The notes under the pieces were generated by a model. That model did not search any database and was not told where the DNA came from. It saw nothing but the letters and a program-made list of their open reading frames with translations. Below, piece after piece: positions 20,338-32,449 of a stretch of 64,000 nucleotides of DNA. The position numbers and the translations under genes are program-made. Origin of the DNA: Xanthoparmelia taractica (lineage: Eukaryota > Ascomycota > Lecanoromycetes > Lecanorales > Parmeliaceae); the NCBI GenBank assembly GCA_033085395.1, contig JANQBS010000051.1:124001-188000 (forward strand), read 5' to 3'. The first letter of the stretch is position 1, and each line of letters starts with the position of its first letter.

Positions 20338-22731
20338 TGTTTATACCGGACTAGCTACTCTGTGGATAGTGAGAATGGCAATAAATTTGAGCGCTAAAGC
20401 GCCAACTCAACCTCATACCCAGAATCCTCGTTGGGGAAAGATGCGCATGAACACACTCCGCAACACGCCCTGCAATACATGATAGCCTCTTCCTGACGTC
20501 AGGGAACATGAGTCTCCCGAATAAGTCACCGCATTATGTTACGGTTACAGGGCTGAGTGTTAGTTGACTCGTTGATTGACCTTTACGACATGTATAACAT
20601 TTTCTTCATCTGAGCAAGGATCTTTTTACTTTTGATGTATTTCTAGCCAACTTTCACTAAGGGTGAGCGTTGACCTTGGGACCATAACCCATTGCACTCA
20701 CCCTCGGTTATCTATGCCGTGTACGTGCAATAGTTGAAACACGGATATCAATCGAGAGAAAAGCAGCTTTCACCTGTCGCGTCTTCGAAAGGAAACCCTT
20801 TGGCAGCGGACATATCGCAAGAGAAGAACTTTCAGCGTTTCCGCCATTTACGTGATGTCAATGTATATTGAATCAAGCAACGCCAACAGAACATTGGAAT
20901 TCGCCCTGAAGCTTGAATTTTGTTCCAACCCCTCTGTCACAAAATACGTATCTGATTCGATGTTTTGATCATAGGACCGGGAATGACATCTCGACCTAGA
21001 ATCTGGAGAGCCGGCGCTGTTATCATCCGCGTCCTTCAAGACTCGAGGTGCAACCCAACAACTCCATTCGGTCTATCCATTGTTCCTGCTATGAAAGACG
21101 ACAGTATTCTGACATCGTGAGCTTCCATAACTTTCACAAGAACGACATGGGAGAAGGGAATGGACAAGGCCTGTCAAGGTCAGCTCGGGCAACTCATACT
21201 TTGATACAAGTTCCTTGGAGCTCAATACTCGACTTCAAAAGATTGGTTTCGCCTTACCCAAGATATCTCGATATGCAAGTGGGAAATGCACTCGACACTC
21301 ATCCACAGCCCCCAACAGCGCTCACTGTGTTCCTCAGGTACTTCTCTGCCCGATCATCCCACCCAGAGCATCAGCAAGTACGCAACCGTCGAAGCTGGCG
21401 ACCCAAACATTCTAGCTTCCTCGCTGCAATGATGGATTCACAGCATCGTAATTTATGAGGCCGACAGGCGCCTCCAGCGAATGGAGAAGAGTCGTTTCTC
21501 GCTTGCATTACAGTTTTCGGCATGGATCTCTCCATTGCTCTGCGTGAACTTGCGAAAGCCGCCGTCTTCCTGAAAACTCGGATTAAGTGTTGGAATGCTC
21601 AACCTCGCGCAGGAGCGCAGGCATAAGTACCTCAAATCCAACGTGGACAGCCTCATCCACGTCCCAAATCCGCAGTAGCTATTGCAGACCAGCTTGAGCC
21701 TCCTGGACGCGCCATGACAGCGAAATGCCTTTCGTCGGATTATGAGGATCCAGCTTGCTCTGCGTGAGGAGGCAAAGCAGAGAGGCAAGCGTGTTCAGGA
21801 CGCCATTCAGCGGTGACGCATAGGTATCTCACATCCCGTCGTCTCGTTGGCTTCGGAGAAGATTATCGAAGCATTCTAGGAAACACCAAGAGATTTATCC
21901 GTCGTCTGCTTTTTGGTCGACCATTGACAGCTAGGCGGTGTTATAGCTTGCGGTACTGAAGGTGCCAAAGCGACTGAGTCTCCCGTCTTCTTGGGCGGTT
22001 TCGCAAATGATACCCGCCACTTGCTTTGGGGTGGAGCAATGTCTCCATGGTACGAACTGAACTTGACACAAGCATCGTTGCGAGAGCGACATATAAAACT
22101 CGGGCCTGTAGAAGGAGTATGGACGTCGTTATGGAACGCTCCCAATACGAAACTCTTTGTTATCTGTCTATATCACCCTAATCAAGACCAGATTGTTACA
22201 TGTCAAACGCCAGACCTGTCGTGTCGAGGTATGCTGATCCAAATTCTGAGCTGAGGGATTCATTTGTCTGATCCGGACCAGCTTCGATTGACATGCACGC
22301 CGCTGGCGTTTTTCCGCAGCTCAGCCAATCGTCACCCAAGGTCACTAGTGTGTATGCATTACCGACACATACTCGTATGGAGCCATCCAGAAGCATTCGG
22401 AACCTGCGATCCTTCTGCGGGACAAAGACGCAGGTCGTTCAAGTCAGCTTACACAGCTCCTTGGACTGTAATTGTCGATCGTTAATTTGGTACATCCCGG
22501 CCGATGCACGGATTCTCGGAACGCTTTGCTAGCCCGCAAATAGTTCAAAGCTGTCATTGATACGTTACATCTACGGTACGAACGATCCGGTTATTTCGTG
22601 CTAAGTAGAAACCAGGGTGCTATGAAACCTTGATTCACGGTCGATGTAAGATGTTCCCAACTAAGGTCGTGCTTGTGTTTAAGGCGGTACATCGCGTCTA
22701 CGATAAATCTACAAAATAGAACCTCAACTGC
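20338..22731. other. Gene-poor stretch at the start of the accessory block
   Basis: Only short ORFs on both strands (for example around 21215-21790 and 21876-22530), none with a domain I recognise. A plus-strand stretch near 21600-21820 reads like eroded coding sequence (QLALREEAKQRGKRVQDAIQR) with stops. Probably old degenerate sequence. Confidence 0.4.
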
Positions 22732-24453
22732 CTACCCGCTCTCCTTCTCCTTTTTCTTTTCCGACTTACATTCCCGCAAAGATGTCCACATGGTACAACA
22801 GTTGAATAGGAACGAGGGGACTGCTCCTATGGCAGCCAAAAATGAGATTAGAATCAGTCCCGGTTGTGCCCATAATATCCTGGTAGCACACACAAAGACT
22901 TCCGTCACAGCGCTGCTGTAAGTACGAACGACCGTCATCATTTGCTGGAGGCTTACCACGGATAGAATCTGGATCGTACCGACTGATGAGACCTCTTTTA
23001 CTGTGTCTGCTGGTACTACTCGAGCGAGATGGTGGACAAGACGTTCTTGGAAGACGGACTGGCAGGCTGCAAGGAACACGGCACAGCTAGTAGACATCCC
23101 AAATAATAGCGTGTTATCTCCGACCGGAACGAGGCCGGGTGGCAGCGATGCTTGTACACCAGATTTGCCTGGAAGTGGAAATTCGGGCACTTTTTTCACA
23201 ATTCGCTCCCAACCGTATGTACCATGTTTACGACAAGGGAATGTCCGATGCCGCAAAGGGCCTGGAACCCCGTCCAGTTGCCGTTTGGACTCCTGAGCCA
23301 ACCGACATCATTGCTATGCCAAATAGTAGGAAAAGATTCCAAGTCCCCAATTTCATCACGATAATAGACCTAATGACTGAAGTCAGAACGTCTGAAATGA
23401 CCGTTGGCAGGTATTCAACTCCACTGGACGTCGGTATGGCCCCAAGAATGGCCTGGAACCGGATCGGCAGCCAGTATACAACAGTCTGGAATGGCCAGTT
23501 GGCGAAAAGAGCCCGCAGCAGTGATCAGGGTGATATTTCGGTTATTGGTTATCTTTGGGGAATCAGCGTATCGTCCTGAAGGTAAAGTTGCCACGCAGCA
23601 AAAAGAGCCATTACGATGCCGAAACCAACGAGCAGCCCATTAATTTCCATGCGTACGTGCTGCCTCCCCACTGAAGCGCAATCAGGAGCATCGTTACCGA
23701 GCTGGCGAACAGAACACAGCCCACACCATCCAAGCTCTTGGCTTTCTAGACGAGAGGTGCATTCTCAGTCCGAGCTGGCCTGGCATTCAGAAAGAGTACC
23801 ACGACCGCTACAGAGAAAGCTCCAATTGGGAGATTGATATATGAACACCACCTCCAGGTCACATTCTGCGTGAGGCCGCCACCGATGACTTCACCTACAA
23901 TGCTTGCGACAGCACAGGTAGAGTTGAGCGTGCGTTGCCAGACGGCGCGCTTGGGCAACGGTATGATCGTCGTCAAGATGACCAGGCCACCGGCAAAGAT
24001 GCTAATGGTCTCAAACCAGTCACAGCGTGTGTAATGACCAGAGCTGGAGGTAACTGGCTGAAGTAAGGTCACTTGAAAAACCTAGAGCGCAAGGTGGAAC
24101 GCGCCCCCGTACCACCCGACACCTCCAATGTTGTGGAACAGCACTGTTATCTGGAGCCGCAGTCGGGATAAAGTTGCATTTCTTTCTGCGACTTAGACTT
24201 GCTATGCTCTTTCAGCCACGTTGTGTCCGGAACTTAACGACGCCCACGAGAAACGTGCAGAGGCAGAGTCCAGTGTGAACACAGAGGAGCGTAAAGCCTG
24301 CTAGTTCATTCTCCGAGCTTATTTTGAATTGTCTTCGATAGCGCTATTGCCGGCGTTGGCTGACCCGCCCTTTTCTCGCACTGATGATTATCCTTAACGG
24401 TCCTGGGGGATGCCTTCGTCGCCAGGTTGCAGCGACATGTTGACGCTGTCCAT
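22732..24453 (-). pseudogene. DHA2-type MFS efflux transporter, degenerate
   Basis: Read on the minus strand the pieces fall in the order of a 14-TM drug:H+ antiporter of the kind found in fungal toxin clusters. They are a start-like MDSVNMSLQPG near 24453; GGVGWYGGAFHLAL near 24110; PLPKRAVWQR and GEVIGGGLTQNVTWRWCSYI with NLPIGAF around 23850-23970; ALQWGGSTYAW near 23660; GLLVGFGIVMALFAAWQLY in a shifted frame near 23620; and a C-terminal 189-aa open piece (23301-22732) with LVPVGDNTLLFG and ACQSVFQERL. The copy is broken by in-frame TAG codons at 24082-24084 and 23746-23748, at least one frameshift near 23640, and further stops. No intact product is possible. Confidence 0.82.
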
Positions 24454-25701
24454 TGCGGTTGGTTCATTTGGCACCGGCGGGTGCGAACAAACAATGAGGT
24501 TACGAGGAAATGGAGGTGAAAGGAGCGCCTTTTGTATTTGGTCGTCTCCAATCGAGGTATGCCGTGTGAACGAGTGATTTTGAATGAAATACCACTGATA
24601 TATTTCGAAGAACATATGGGCTAGTAACTTATATGGGTGGCTTTACACTACAGCTAACTGCTAAGCGCATCTTTCCTTGCATCCAATGTTTGCGCCCCCA
24701 AGGACCTTCCGAGATAATAATTACGAGCATATTGCATAATGTGTGCAGGCTTTTTCATCCCCCGCGATGGTAATATTGTGATGTGTTCGCAACAGTGAAC
24801 AAAGTACAAGTTGCCCGCCCTGCGCTATGCTTTGATCGCTCAGCGAACTTACAGATCCCTTTTCACGTCGATCGAATAGGAGGCCTAGGGCGCAGTGATA
24901 AAATTGGTGTTGAACAGCGGGCAACCGCTCGGGCACGGTATTCAGCCGGCGTCCTAGAAATCAAGACTGGGCCAGAGCTTGCTCATAAAAAAGACTGGCT
25001 GACCCCTCGGTCATTGAGCAACAGCAGACGAATGTTGGGATAATAGAAATCCGTGGGGGTAGTTTGGGCCGGGCCATTCATTAGCAAGCCTGGTGCGAAG
25101 TCTTCAGGCTGGTGAGTGGTATATCTACTACGTTTATGCAATCTTTCTGCGAATAACGCAATCTCCCGGACGAAGAAACAGCACGTTCTGTCAAACGAGG
25201 TAATTTTCAGTTGTAATCGGACCCGTCCCTCCGTGCTGTTGCTGCCACTCACACCACCATTCAAGACTATGTGGGCTGAGATTTCCCTTGCTTTTTCTGT
25301 GTTGAGACCCTGCGGTTACGGGAGAATGGCGGTGAACGTTCTGATCAGCGACGAGACAACAACATAAAGGCTTAGAACTCCCACAACAGCATACTGGAGC
25401 TATCGATCTCGAAATGACAAAATGCTCTCAACAGCCTGACAGGGTGAGACTAGGAGCTTGAATGCAAAATGTGGATTATGATATGGCTTTAGAGGTAAGT
25501 TTGCCAGAATACCTGGCTTTTAGGGGCTAAGTTTTTTCTTCTGCTTTTCCTCCGGCGGATGATATCTTATAATATCGGACCGAGGTATTTAATCATCAAA
25601 GTAGAAGACTACTGTCGCTCCCGGCCCAAACCAAGCCAATCGACACTACATGCAGCTCACCCGCCTATTCCTCAGCGCCCCCCAGATCACCAACGGTGCA
25701 T
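24454..25701. other. Intergenic region with no supported gene
   Basis: Short ORFs only. A minus-strand open stretch around 24983-25264 has no recognisable motif. No RNA gene or repeat seen. Confidence 0.4.
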
Positions 25702-27535
25702 TCATCCACCCTTGCCCTGCATCTCCTCTTTAGCCCTTTCAACGACATCCACCCAAATCCCCGGTCTGCGTCTTCTATCCGCCCCTACAGCCTCCGCATG
25801 CGCTCCCCACTCCAACAGGTCCTCCTCACCCGCCCACTCCCCCATTCCCATTAACCCCACCGGAATCCCCCCCTCATCCGCCTCCCCAGCTCCTTCTTCC
25901 CCTTCGGCCCCCACAAACCCCGCCGGCACCGACAAAGTCGGCACGCCCAGAAAGTTCGCCATGCACGTATACTCCATTGTTGACTGCGTCTTATCCCCAT
26001 CGCTAATGCCGCTCTTCATATCCACCTCTGGCCGTCCAATATGCCAGCCTGCGCAGGGCGTTGTGGGCGTCACGATGATCATCCCCGGATGCCGTTTCCA
26101 CAGGTGGGACAAATGCTGCATTAGCAGCTGTCGCAGTTTCTGCGCCAGGAGGTAATCTGTCGACGGCGTGACGGTACCGAGGGCGATCAAGATTTTGTTT
26201 GCAGGGGTGGGGTTATTGGTAGATGGGAAAACGGTGGCGGCGTCGGAGAGGACGGTGATGGCGTGGGCAGATTGCCCCTCTGGAAGGAAGGGGATATCGA
26301 TGGGGACGTGTGTGGAGTTGTAGGTGGAGACGAGGCGGTCGAGGAGGGAACGGCAGAGGCGCTGAATAGCGGGAGTGGAGCGTGCGAACCAGGACTCGGG
26401 ATTCCCGAGGATTTTGCCATTGCTGCTCTGGGTTGGAAAGGGTGGAAGGGATGCGAGGGGATATAGAGGCGGGAAGAGCGAGGAGATGGGACAGGCGGTG
26501 TCAGGGGCGCCAATGACGCGGTAGAAAGCGGTAAGGGAGGTGATATCGGCAGCAAGAGCTGCGTTTACAGCGCAAGTGTTCGAGTGGTTGACGCCTGGTT
26601 TGTCAGATAGTCGACCGTGTGAGGGTTTCAAACAGAAAGCTGAACAGAACGCTGCTGGAATTCGAATACTGCCACCGGCATCACCGCCTAACGCGATTGG
26701 AACAAGGCCTGTGCTGACAGCGTAGGCACACCCGCTTGAGGAGCCACCGGTGTAGTATTGGGGGTTGTAAGGGTTCGGGGGCGTGCCATAAATGTGGTTG
26801 TTGCCCGAGGTATTTAGTTTTATAGTGATATAGTTGGCGGGATTGAGGTATACAGATGGGAGTTGTTCATTAGATAAGAACGTAAAGAGAAAAGCGTACA
26901 ATGGTCAGGTGGATGTTTTACAAATGAAGTAATTAAGCTAGTAAGCGAATACTTACCTAATCCAAACTCGTTCATTGAGAGTTTTCCAAGATTGATAGCG
27001 CCAGCCTCTTGCAACTTCTTCACGCACCAACCAGTTATGGACTGGCATCGAGCAACTTCAGGGGTGTAGTCATTCCTCGAGCCCAGACAGGTCCGGTAGC
27101 CATCGACATCATACTCATCTTTGATACCTGAAGGGACACCATCTAAAATGCCAATTGGCCGTTTATTCTTGTAACGCAATGTCGAGGCTTCAGCGGCGGC
27201 CAGAATCAGATCGACTCAACTATCCCACCATGCGATTGAGTGTTCGCCGGGTGGGGAAATGTCCCGGCGAATCATGGGAAGTATAGCTTTCGCGACAGCC
27301 GTCGGTGTTAGCTCGCCAGAGAGGTAAAGATCATGGTAATCGGCTACGGAGTATGACTTTCTTTTTGATATCTTCTCTGATACTGAAGCGCCTGAGCTAG
27401 AATGAACGACATCTCCAGTTTTGATACAAGCTGATGAGTCGGCAATGGGAATGACTGTTGGATCGAATGGAGGCTCATAATCGTCCAAATGCTTTCTGAT
27501 TTTGCGCAAATCCCCGAACCCGGAAATTATGCCAA
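25702..27535 (-). pseudogene. Amidase-signature hydrolase, disrupted
   Basis: The minus-strand pieces cover most of a fungal amidase: an N-terminal FGDLRKIRKHLDDYEPPFDP part, LDGVPSGIKDE (catalytic Lys), GGSSSG (cis-Ser) and GGDAGGSIRIPAAFC (nucleophile Ser), with a C-terminus ending at 25702. All three triad residues are kept. Two lesions are visible: an in-frame TGA at 27216-27218 just before the conserved LILAAAEAST, and the intron that should join EFGLG to TSGNNHIYGTPPNPYNPQYY, which has a normal GTAAGT donor but no AG near the expected acceptor around 26820-26830. No ATG was found for the N-terminal piece either. The family normally hydrolyses amides and is common in metabolite clusters. 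Confidence 0.8.
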
Positions 27536-28175
27536 ATGAATATTCGAATGAAGCCTAGCCACTCCAGCCTGGACAGAAGTTACGGAGCTGTAGGGTAAAT
27601 TTTAAAGGGAGGAAAACGAACAGGAAAGAAGCAATTACCAAAGTCAAGCCTCTTAGTGTAGGGTCAGTCTTGCTTTCATTGTTGTATGGAACGTCTGAGT
27701 AAATTCAGTAAATTGACTTGATACTCGTCGAGGATCACGGCACTAACCCCCGCTTGGCCTTCGGATAGTTGAAGTAGCTCGGTCTCGATCTTGTCTCTTG
27801 GGAGCTCATTCTGATTCGGATTCGCAGGAGATATTGAACGAAATTCAAGGAGCTGAAATTCGGACAACTGAGAATCATTTTCATGAGGTAAATTGCCTCA
27901 CTCTTGCAGAATAAGTGAGTCGGTTTGTCTGGTGGAATTTACAAAGGGACTGCTTCACCTTCCGCCCAGATTCGGAGAAAGGTCAACTTTCGCGGTCGAC
28001 AGTGACTCAGTGAGGGAGTTCGGATCATAGTGTTGTTTGTATGGATGCTAAGAGGTCTAGCCCTAGCCCTGAGTTATCAGCTTAGTCATGACCAATCAAC
28101 AAACCCAGTGCCTATGTGACGTCTACAAAGTTTCTTAACATTGGACAAAGACTGCGCAAAAGGACTGCAATCCCA
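27536..28175. other. Intergenic, accessory block
   Basis: A 63-codon minus-strand ORF (27867-27676) with no recognised domain is the only open stretch. There is a short GCCCTA duplication near 28058-28070. Confidence 0.4.
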
Positions 28176-28545
28176 CTAAATCTCAAGAACGGCATCGAGA
28201 GCTCCGAGCTTCCCTCCCAAATAGTCATCCAATCCCCCAACCCTATTCCTTAGAGAGTGACTCCTACGCAACTCGGTCTCGATTCTCTCGCCGGCACACA
28301 TAGTCCGAACAAACCAGTCGCTCTCAAACTGGAAGAGGTACCTTGGTTCTCGAAGAAGCTCCACGCCAACCTGCTGCTACTTCGATTCGTTCTTCTGCAA
28401 GGGGAAATCCGAGGACCGCGACTCGAAAATTGTTCTTCCTCCCTCCTCAATGGATCCGGTTCCGCAATCTCTTGTTTCTTCGTTCTCCCCCCTCTCCAGC
28501 CCAAAGACCTTTGCGTTTACGGTCTGGAATGCCCGTTTATGATAG
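28176..28545 (-). pseudogene. Unrecognised protein fragment with an internal stop
   Basis: The minus-strand frame reads as coding sequence (FQTVNAKVFGLERGENEET, then LFQFESDWFVRTMCAGERIE and DDYLGGKLGALDAVLEI before a natural-looking stop). It is interrupted by TAG at 28377-28379, immediately before two Gln codons. It looks like the C-terminal end of a once longer protein. I cannot name the family. Confidence 0.35.
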
Positions 28546-29028
28546 ATTTGGCATCATAAATTATCGGCATTGCTGCGGTGTTAAGAATATATATTTAGAT
28601 ACTTTAAAAAGCTTGCGGGAGACCTTCTCAGTCCGAACCAGCAAAGATTGGGCCGTACTTTTAGATAGCAAGAGCCATGCGTGCGATTAGATCCATCGAG
28701 AAGGACCAACTCTATCATCGAACTTCGCCTTTATCAATGTGAGAATTAGAAACCTGTCAACGCGAGTTATTTGGGAAGCGTAAGGGTGCGATGTATTCAC
28801 AAATTGATTTTGGTTGACGAATTGCCAGTTGAAGCTAGTGGTACATAGAGATTTGAAGAAAATGAGGAAACTTGAATATCAAAGCCAGCTAGAACAGTCA
28901 TGTTTGACATCAAGCCTATTATTCTCCGGCTCTGGTTAAAAGTGATGATAGCATCATATGCCCGCCCCATCAGTCACCGAATGCCGGTCCCGGCTCACAA
29001 CTTGATCAGCTGGCTTTTCAAACGTGGT
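28546..29028. other. Downstream flank of the SDR gene
   Basis: A/T-rich intergenic sequence with no coding signal that I can support. Confidence 0.4.
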
Positions 29029-29953
29029 CTAAGTGATAGAGCCGCCGGTGAGGAGCAGAACCTGGCCTACATCAACGCACAGTCAGCGTCAGCGGTTGAT
29101 CTGGAAGATACCACCTCAGACTGAGTGCGGGATCAGATTCGAACTCACCATTGACCCATTCGCTTTCCGGTCCGGCTAGGAAGGCCACGACGCGCGCAAC
29201 ATCTTGAGGCAAACCAACCCTCTTCAGTGGTGAGAAATTGGCCAAACCCTTATCGATTGCCTCCATATTCATGCCCGGGTGACCGCCGGGAACGTAGTGC
29301 CAGGAGTTCTCCGTATACATGTCAGTCTTGACGCCACCGGGAGCAATGGCATTGACGGTGATGTGCTTGTGGCCAGCGTCGGCGGAAAAGCTACGGGTGA
29401 AGGCCTCGACGGCAGCTTTGGAGCCTGCGTAGAGAGCGTGGTCGCGGATTCCGGACATGGTCGCTGCGACGGAGGAAGTCAGGATGATGCGGCCGTAGTC
29501 TGAGAGGTTCCTCAGAGCTTGCTGGGCGACGAAGAATTGGCCGCGCGTGTTCAGGCCAAAGTCTTGGTCGTAAATCTCTTCGGTGACGTCCTCTTCTTTA
29601 CAGAAGGTCTCCATGCCGGAGTTGGAGACAACGATGTCGAGGCGGCCGAAGTGGGAGATGGCATCGCGGAACAATCGGGAGACTTCGGGTGTTTTGGAGA
29701 TGTCGGCTTGGATGGCGATGGCTTTGCTGCCGAAAGACTTGATGTCTGCTACGACCTTCTCGGCTGCAGATGCACTTTTGGCGTAGTTGACCACGACCGA
29801 TGCACCACGGCTGCCGAGCTCCTCTGCTATTGCGGCTCCAAGACCACGGCCAGAACCGGTGACTAGGGCAACTTTCCCATCGAGACGTGATTTGTTTTTC
29901 GTGTCGGAATGCCCGTTATGACCATCACTTCCATTCTGTCCATTCAAAGTCAT
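29029..29953 (-). CDS. SDR ketoreductase, tetrahydroxynaphthalene/versicolorin reductase-like
   Basis: Exons 29953-29149 and 29066-29029 give 280 aa. It is an NADPH-dependent reductase of the classical SDR fold, in the group that reduces polyhydroxynaphthalene or anthraquinone polyketide intermediates (DHN melanin, aflatoxin-type pathways). Motifs: cofactor site VTGSGRGLGAAIA, SNSGMETF, LNTRGQFFVAQQ, active-site Ser in LTSSVA, catalytic YAGSK, and APGGVKTDMY with ENSWHYVPGG. The last two strongly recall tetrahydroxynaphthalene reductase. The 82-nt terminal intron (GTGAGT...GTAG) restores the usual ending WVNGQVLLLTGG. A nearer AG would give an atypical tail. It is the only intact gene among transporter, amidase and P450 remnants, so it may be the last functional member of a decayed cluster or a separate melanin-type gene. 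Confidence 0.88.
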
Positions 29954-32449
29954 GACTAGGTGGGGGTATGGCTAGGTCTTGGGGAGTGGCTCGCAGGTCG
30001 GTATACGATGTTCGTGTAAGAGACTGTAAATGTAATACCCGAGATCTGTCAAGCTAGGCTCTGTTAACTGTGTAAAAGCACAAGTCTCAGAGATCCATGA
30101 CGCTTTATATCATGTCTCCTTCACGACGTTAGTAGACTTGGCATTTCCTCAGTCCAGGGAATGTCCCTCACTCAACGGTGGTTGATAGCTAGTGGAGATT
30201 CCTTTCGGCTTCCTCCGGCATTTAGAGGGATTTGATTTGGAGAAGACCTTGGCTTTTTTTAAATGAATGAGAACCAACAACAGATGCTCAATTCAACCTG
30301 GCCGTAAAAGGGGACGGCGGTGAAAATGTTTGTGCAGTCATGTTGTTCCGTACTTCTAGTCGGTGCATTTGTGTAGCCTGGCTGCATAGAAGGCTTCACT
30401 CCACACTCGGTCAAATCCCCAACTCAGTCACCTAGTGGTGATTCAACTTTAGTCTAACCCAGGTAGTACCCAGGTAGTATTAGATCAGTACTGTGTTACC
30501 GAGTCGTGGGGTTTGACCGAGTAGGGGTGAACCCTTCTAAGTATAGAGAAGCGAGCACCAAAGCTAGCTATGACTAGCCATACGCCAATGTGATGGGTTG
30601 TTTTATAATAAATGCCAACTTTTTGAAAGAAAGCCGGCGCCCTCGCTGTTAGCTTGCTAACTTTGAAAGAAATGCATGCATGAGCGTTGAGAGAAGCGGA
30701 GATGTAAGAGTAACAGCTGGTGTGAACCCCACGGAATCTCCGGGATGTGATGGTTTGACAGCTGATGGATCAAGAATTGAATGAACGCAGCCATGTGGCT
30801 GTGGGCCTGGATTAAGACTTCGGAGGGTCCTGGATCCTTCGAACATGCACCATCCGATCGTTGCTTGATCCTTGCATCTTAGCATCAGCCGCATCACTGC
30901 TGAAGTGACGTGACTCTCGTACGTGCTCGTGTAGCTTGTTCTTCAACGGGAACGTCTGCTTGCAACGTCTGTAAACACAAGATTGCTGTTGTTACCGCGG
31001 GGCTGGCAGAGGGTAGGGCTATTTGACGTAGGGACAGTAAGGTGCTACTTCGAAATGCACTTGGATAGGACCAATAGTCGAGTCCCAGCGGCATGGGTCC
31101 TGATTGCACTAGTTGTAAGTGACTGCATCGGGGCGTTATGGAACCGGATCGTACGGGAATCCTGCTGCGGCGATATGGAGAGGATAAAGTATGCCGCTAT
31201 GCGTCCAAGTTGAATGGAAAGAGGCTGGGCGAGTCTCAAATGTATTGTCTGATGTGGCCATGATATTGGTGGACACGTGGTCTAGCGACTGATCTCTTGG
31301 TGTATCGAGTACCTAGTGAAAGGCTCGAATGATGTCAAATATGGTACTCGATAATTGCGAGTGGATATGAGGTCCAGCTTGGGGAACCAAAGTTATTAGG
31401 TGTTAACTTGGGCCTTGCAGCAAACGTATAGTTAGTAAACGTACGTCTACGAAAAAGCGCAGCAGTGATGATTCGAGCTCCGGAGATTTTATGCACTGCG
31501 AACTTAAGTGGGCATTCTCTGGGATCCCGTGCTTCAGCCCGTTTGTCTTTAGTATTGCCGCTGCGTGGAGGTTGATGCCTCAAAGTACTCGGCAGGTTAT
31601 ATGTTACATAGTGCGTAGACTAAGCAGGGATTCTTAGCGTCTCCCAGGAATATGCCACCCTCCTCGGCTACTAAGCCTTGAGTCGGCATCACTATACCCT
31701 TTACGGTACAAGAGTAGGATAAACTGCGGCTTAGCGTGGCACTAATATATAATCTGCCGCCATGCATCATAATGTCAAGGGTCCAAAACAACGTTTGTCA
31801 GCTCGGTCCAGGGACGGTGCATACTGTAGTCCGGATGCAGGGGCATATATCCCTGAGCGCTGCGGTGGGATTCGATATTCTCCGTATTCGACCGACTAGC
31901 GGCTGGATGAGAATTTGTGCGCTGAGTGCATGGCACCCTCAGCAAACCCTTCGACGAGTCTCATGGTTCATGGAAATTCCGCTGAGCAGTCCATATACGT
32001 ACCCCTTACATTACTTTGAGACTTCTTTTCCGAAGGCGAATGGGGATTCAGTCTAGGAATACGTCCCTGATCATAATTGTAGCTAGCTGCGATTGCTTGC
32101 CCACATGACTGTACCGCAAGTCCATCATCAGCATCCAGCACAGAAGACCTTATCCACGCGTGTGAGGGGGAGGCATTTGGTATCCCCAACTGCAACACTA
32201 TAGTAACATAGTCTTATGGTTGAGTTCCTTAAACATAAGAGTGCATTAGGTTATACAACGCTAACACAATCCTATAACAGTGACTCACCCTATCCGGACT
32301 GCTCTAAGGCATAGAAGGCCCCGCTCTTGTTTCGTGACAAATCTATGGCACTCTTTTCCAAATCATCCTCTCGTTTAGCTTGTTCATCACCAAGCTGAGG
32401 TGTTGTGGCTACGGAGCCTGACTTGGTAATTTATATCTGATGACGCAGA
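29954..32449. other. 2.5-kb gene-poor region upstream of the SDR
   Basis: Only short, unconvincing ORFs on both strands. About the first 300 bases should hold the SDR promoter. Short GTAGTA and TAGTACCCAGG repeats lie near 30460-30480. No RNA gene found. Confidence 0.4.

Noticed and set aside
25559..26155. 198-codon plus-strand ORF
   Set aside because: Antisense shadow of the amidase C-terminal piece; Ser/Pro-rich with no domain.
29279..29866. Plus-strand ORFs of 67-115 codons
   Set aside because: Antisense to the SDR gene; no motifs.
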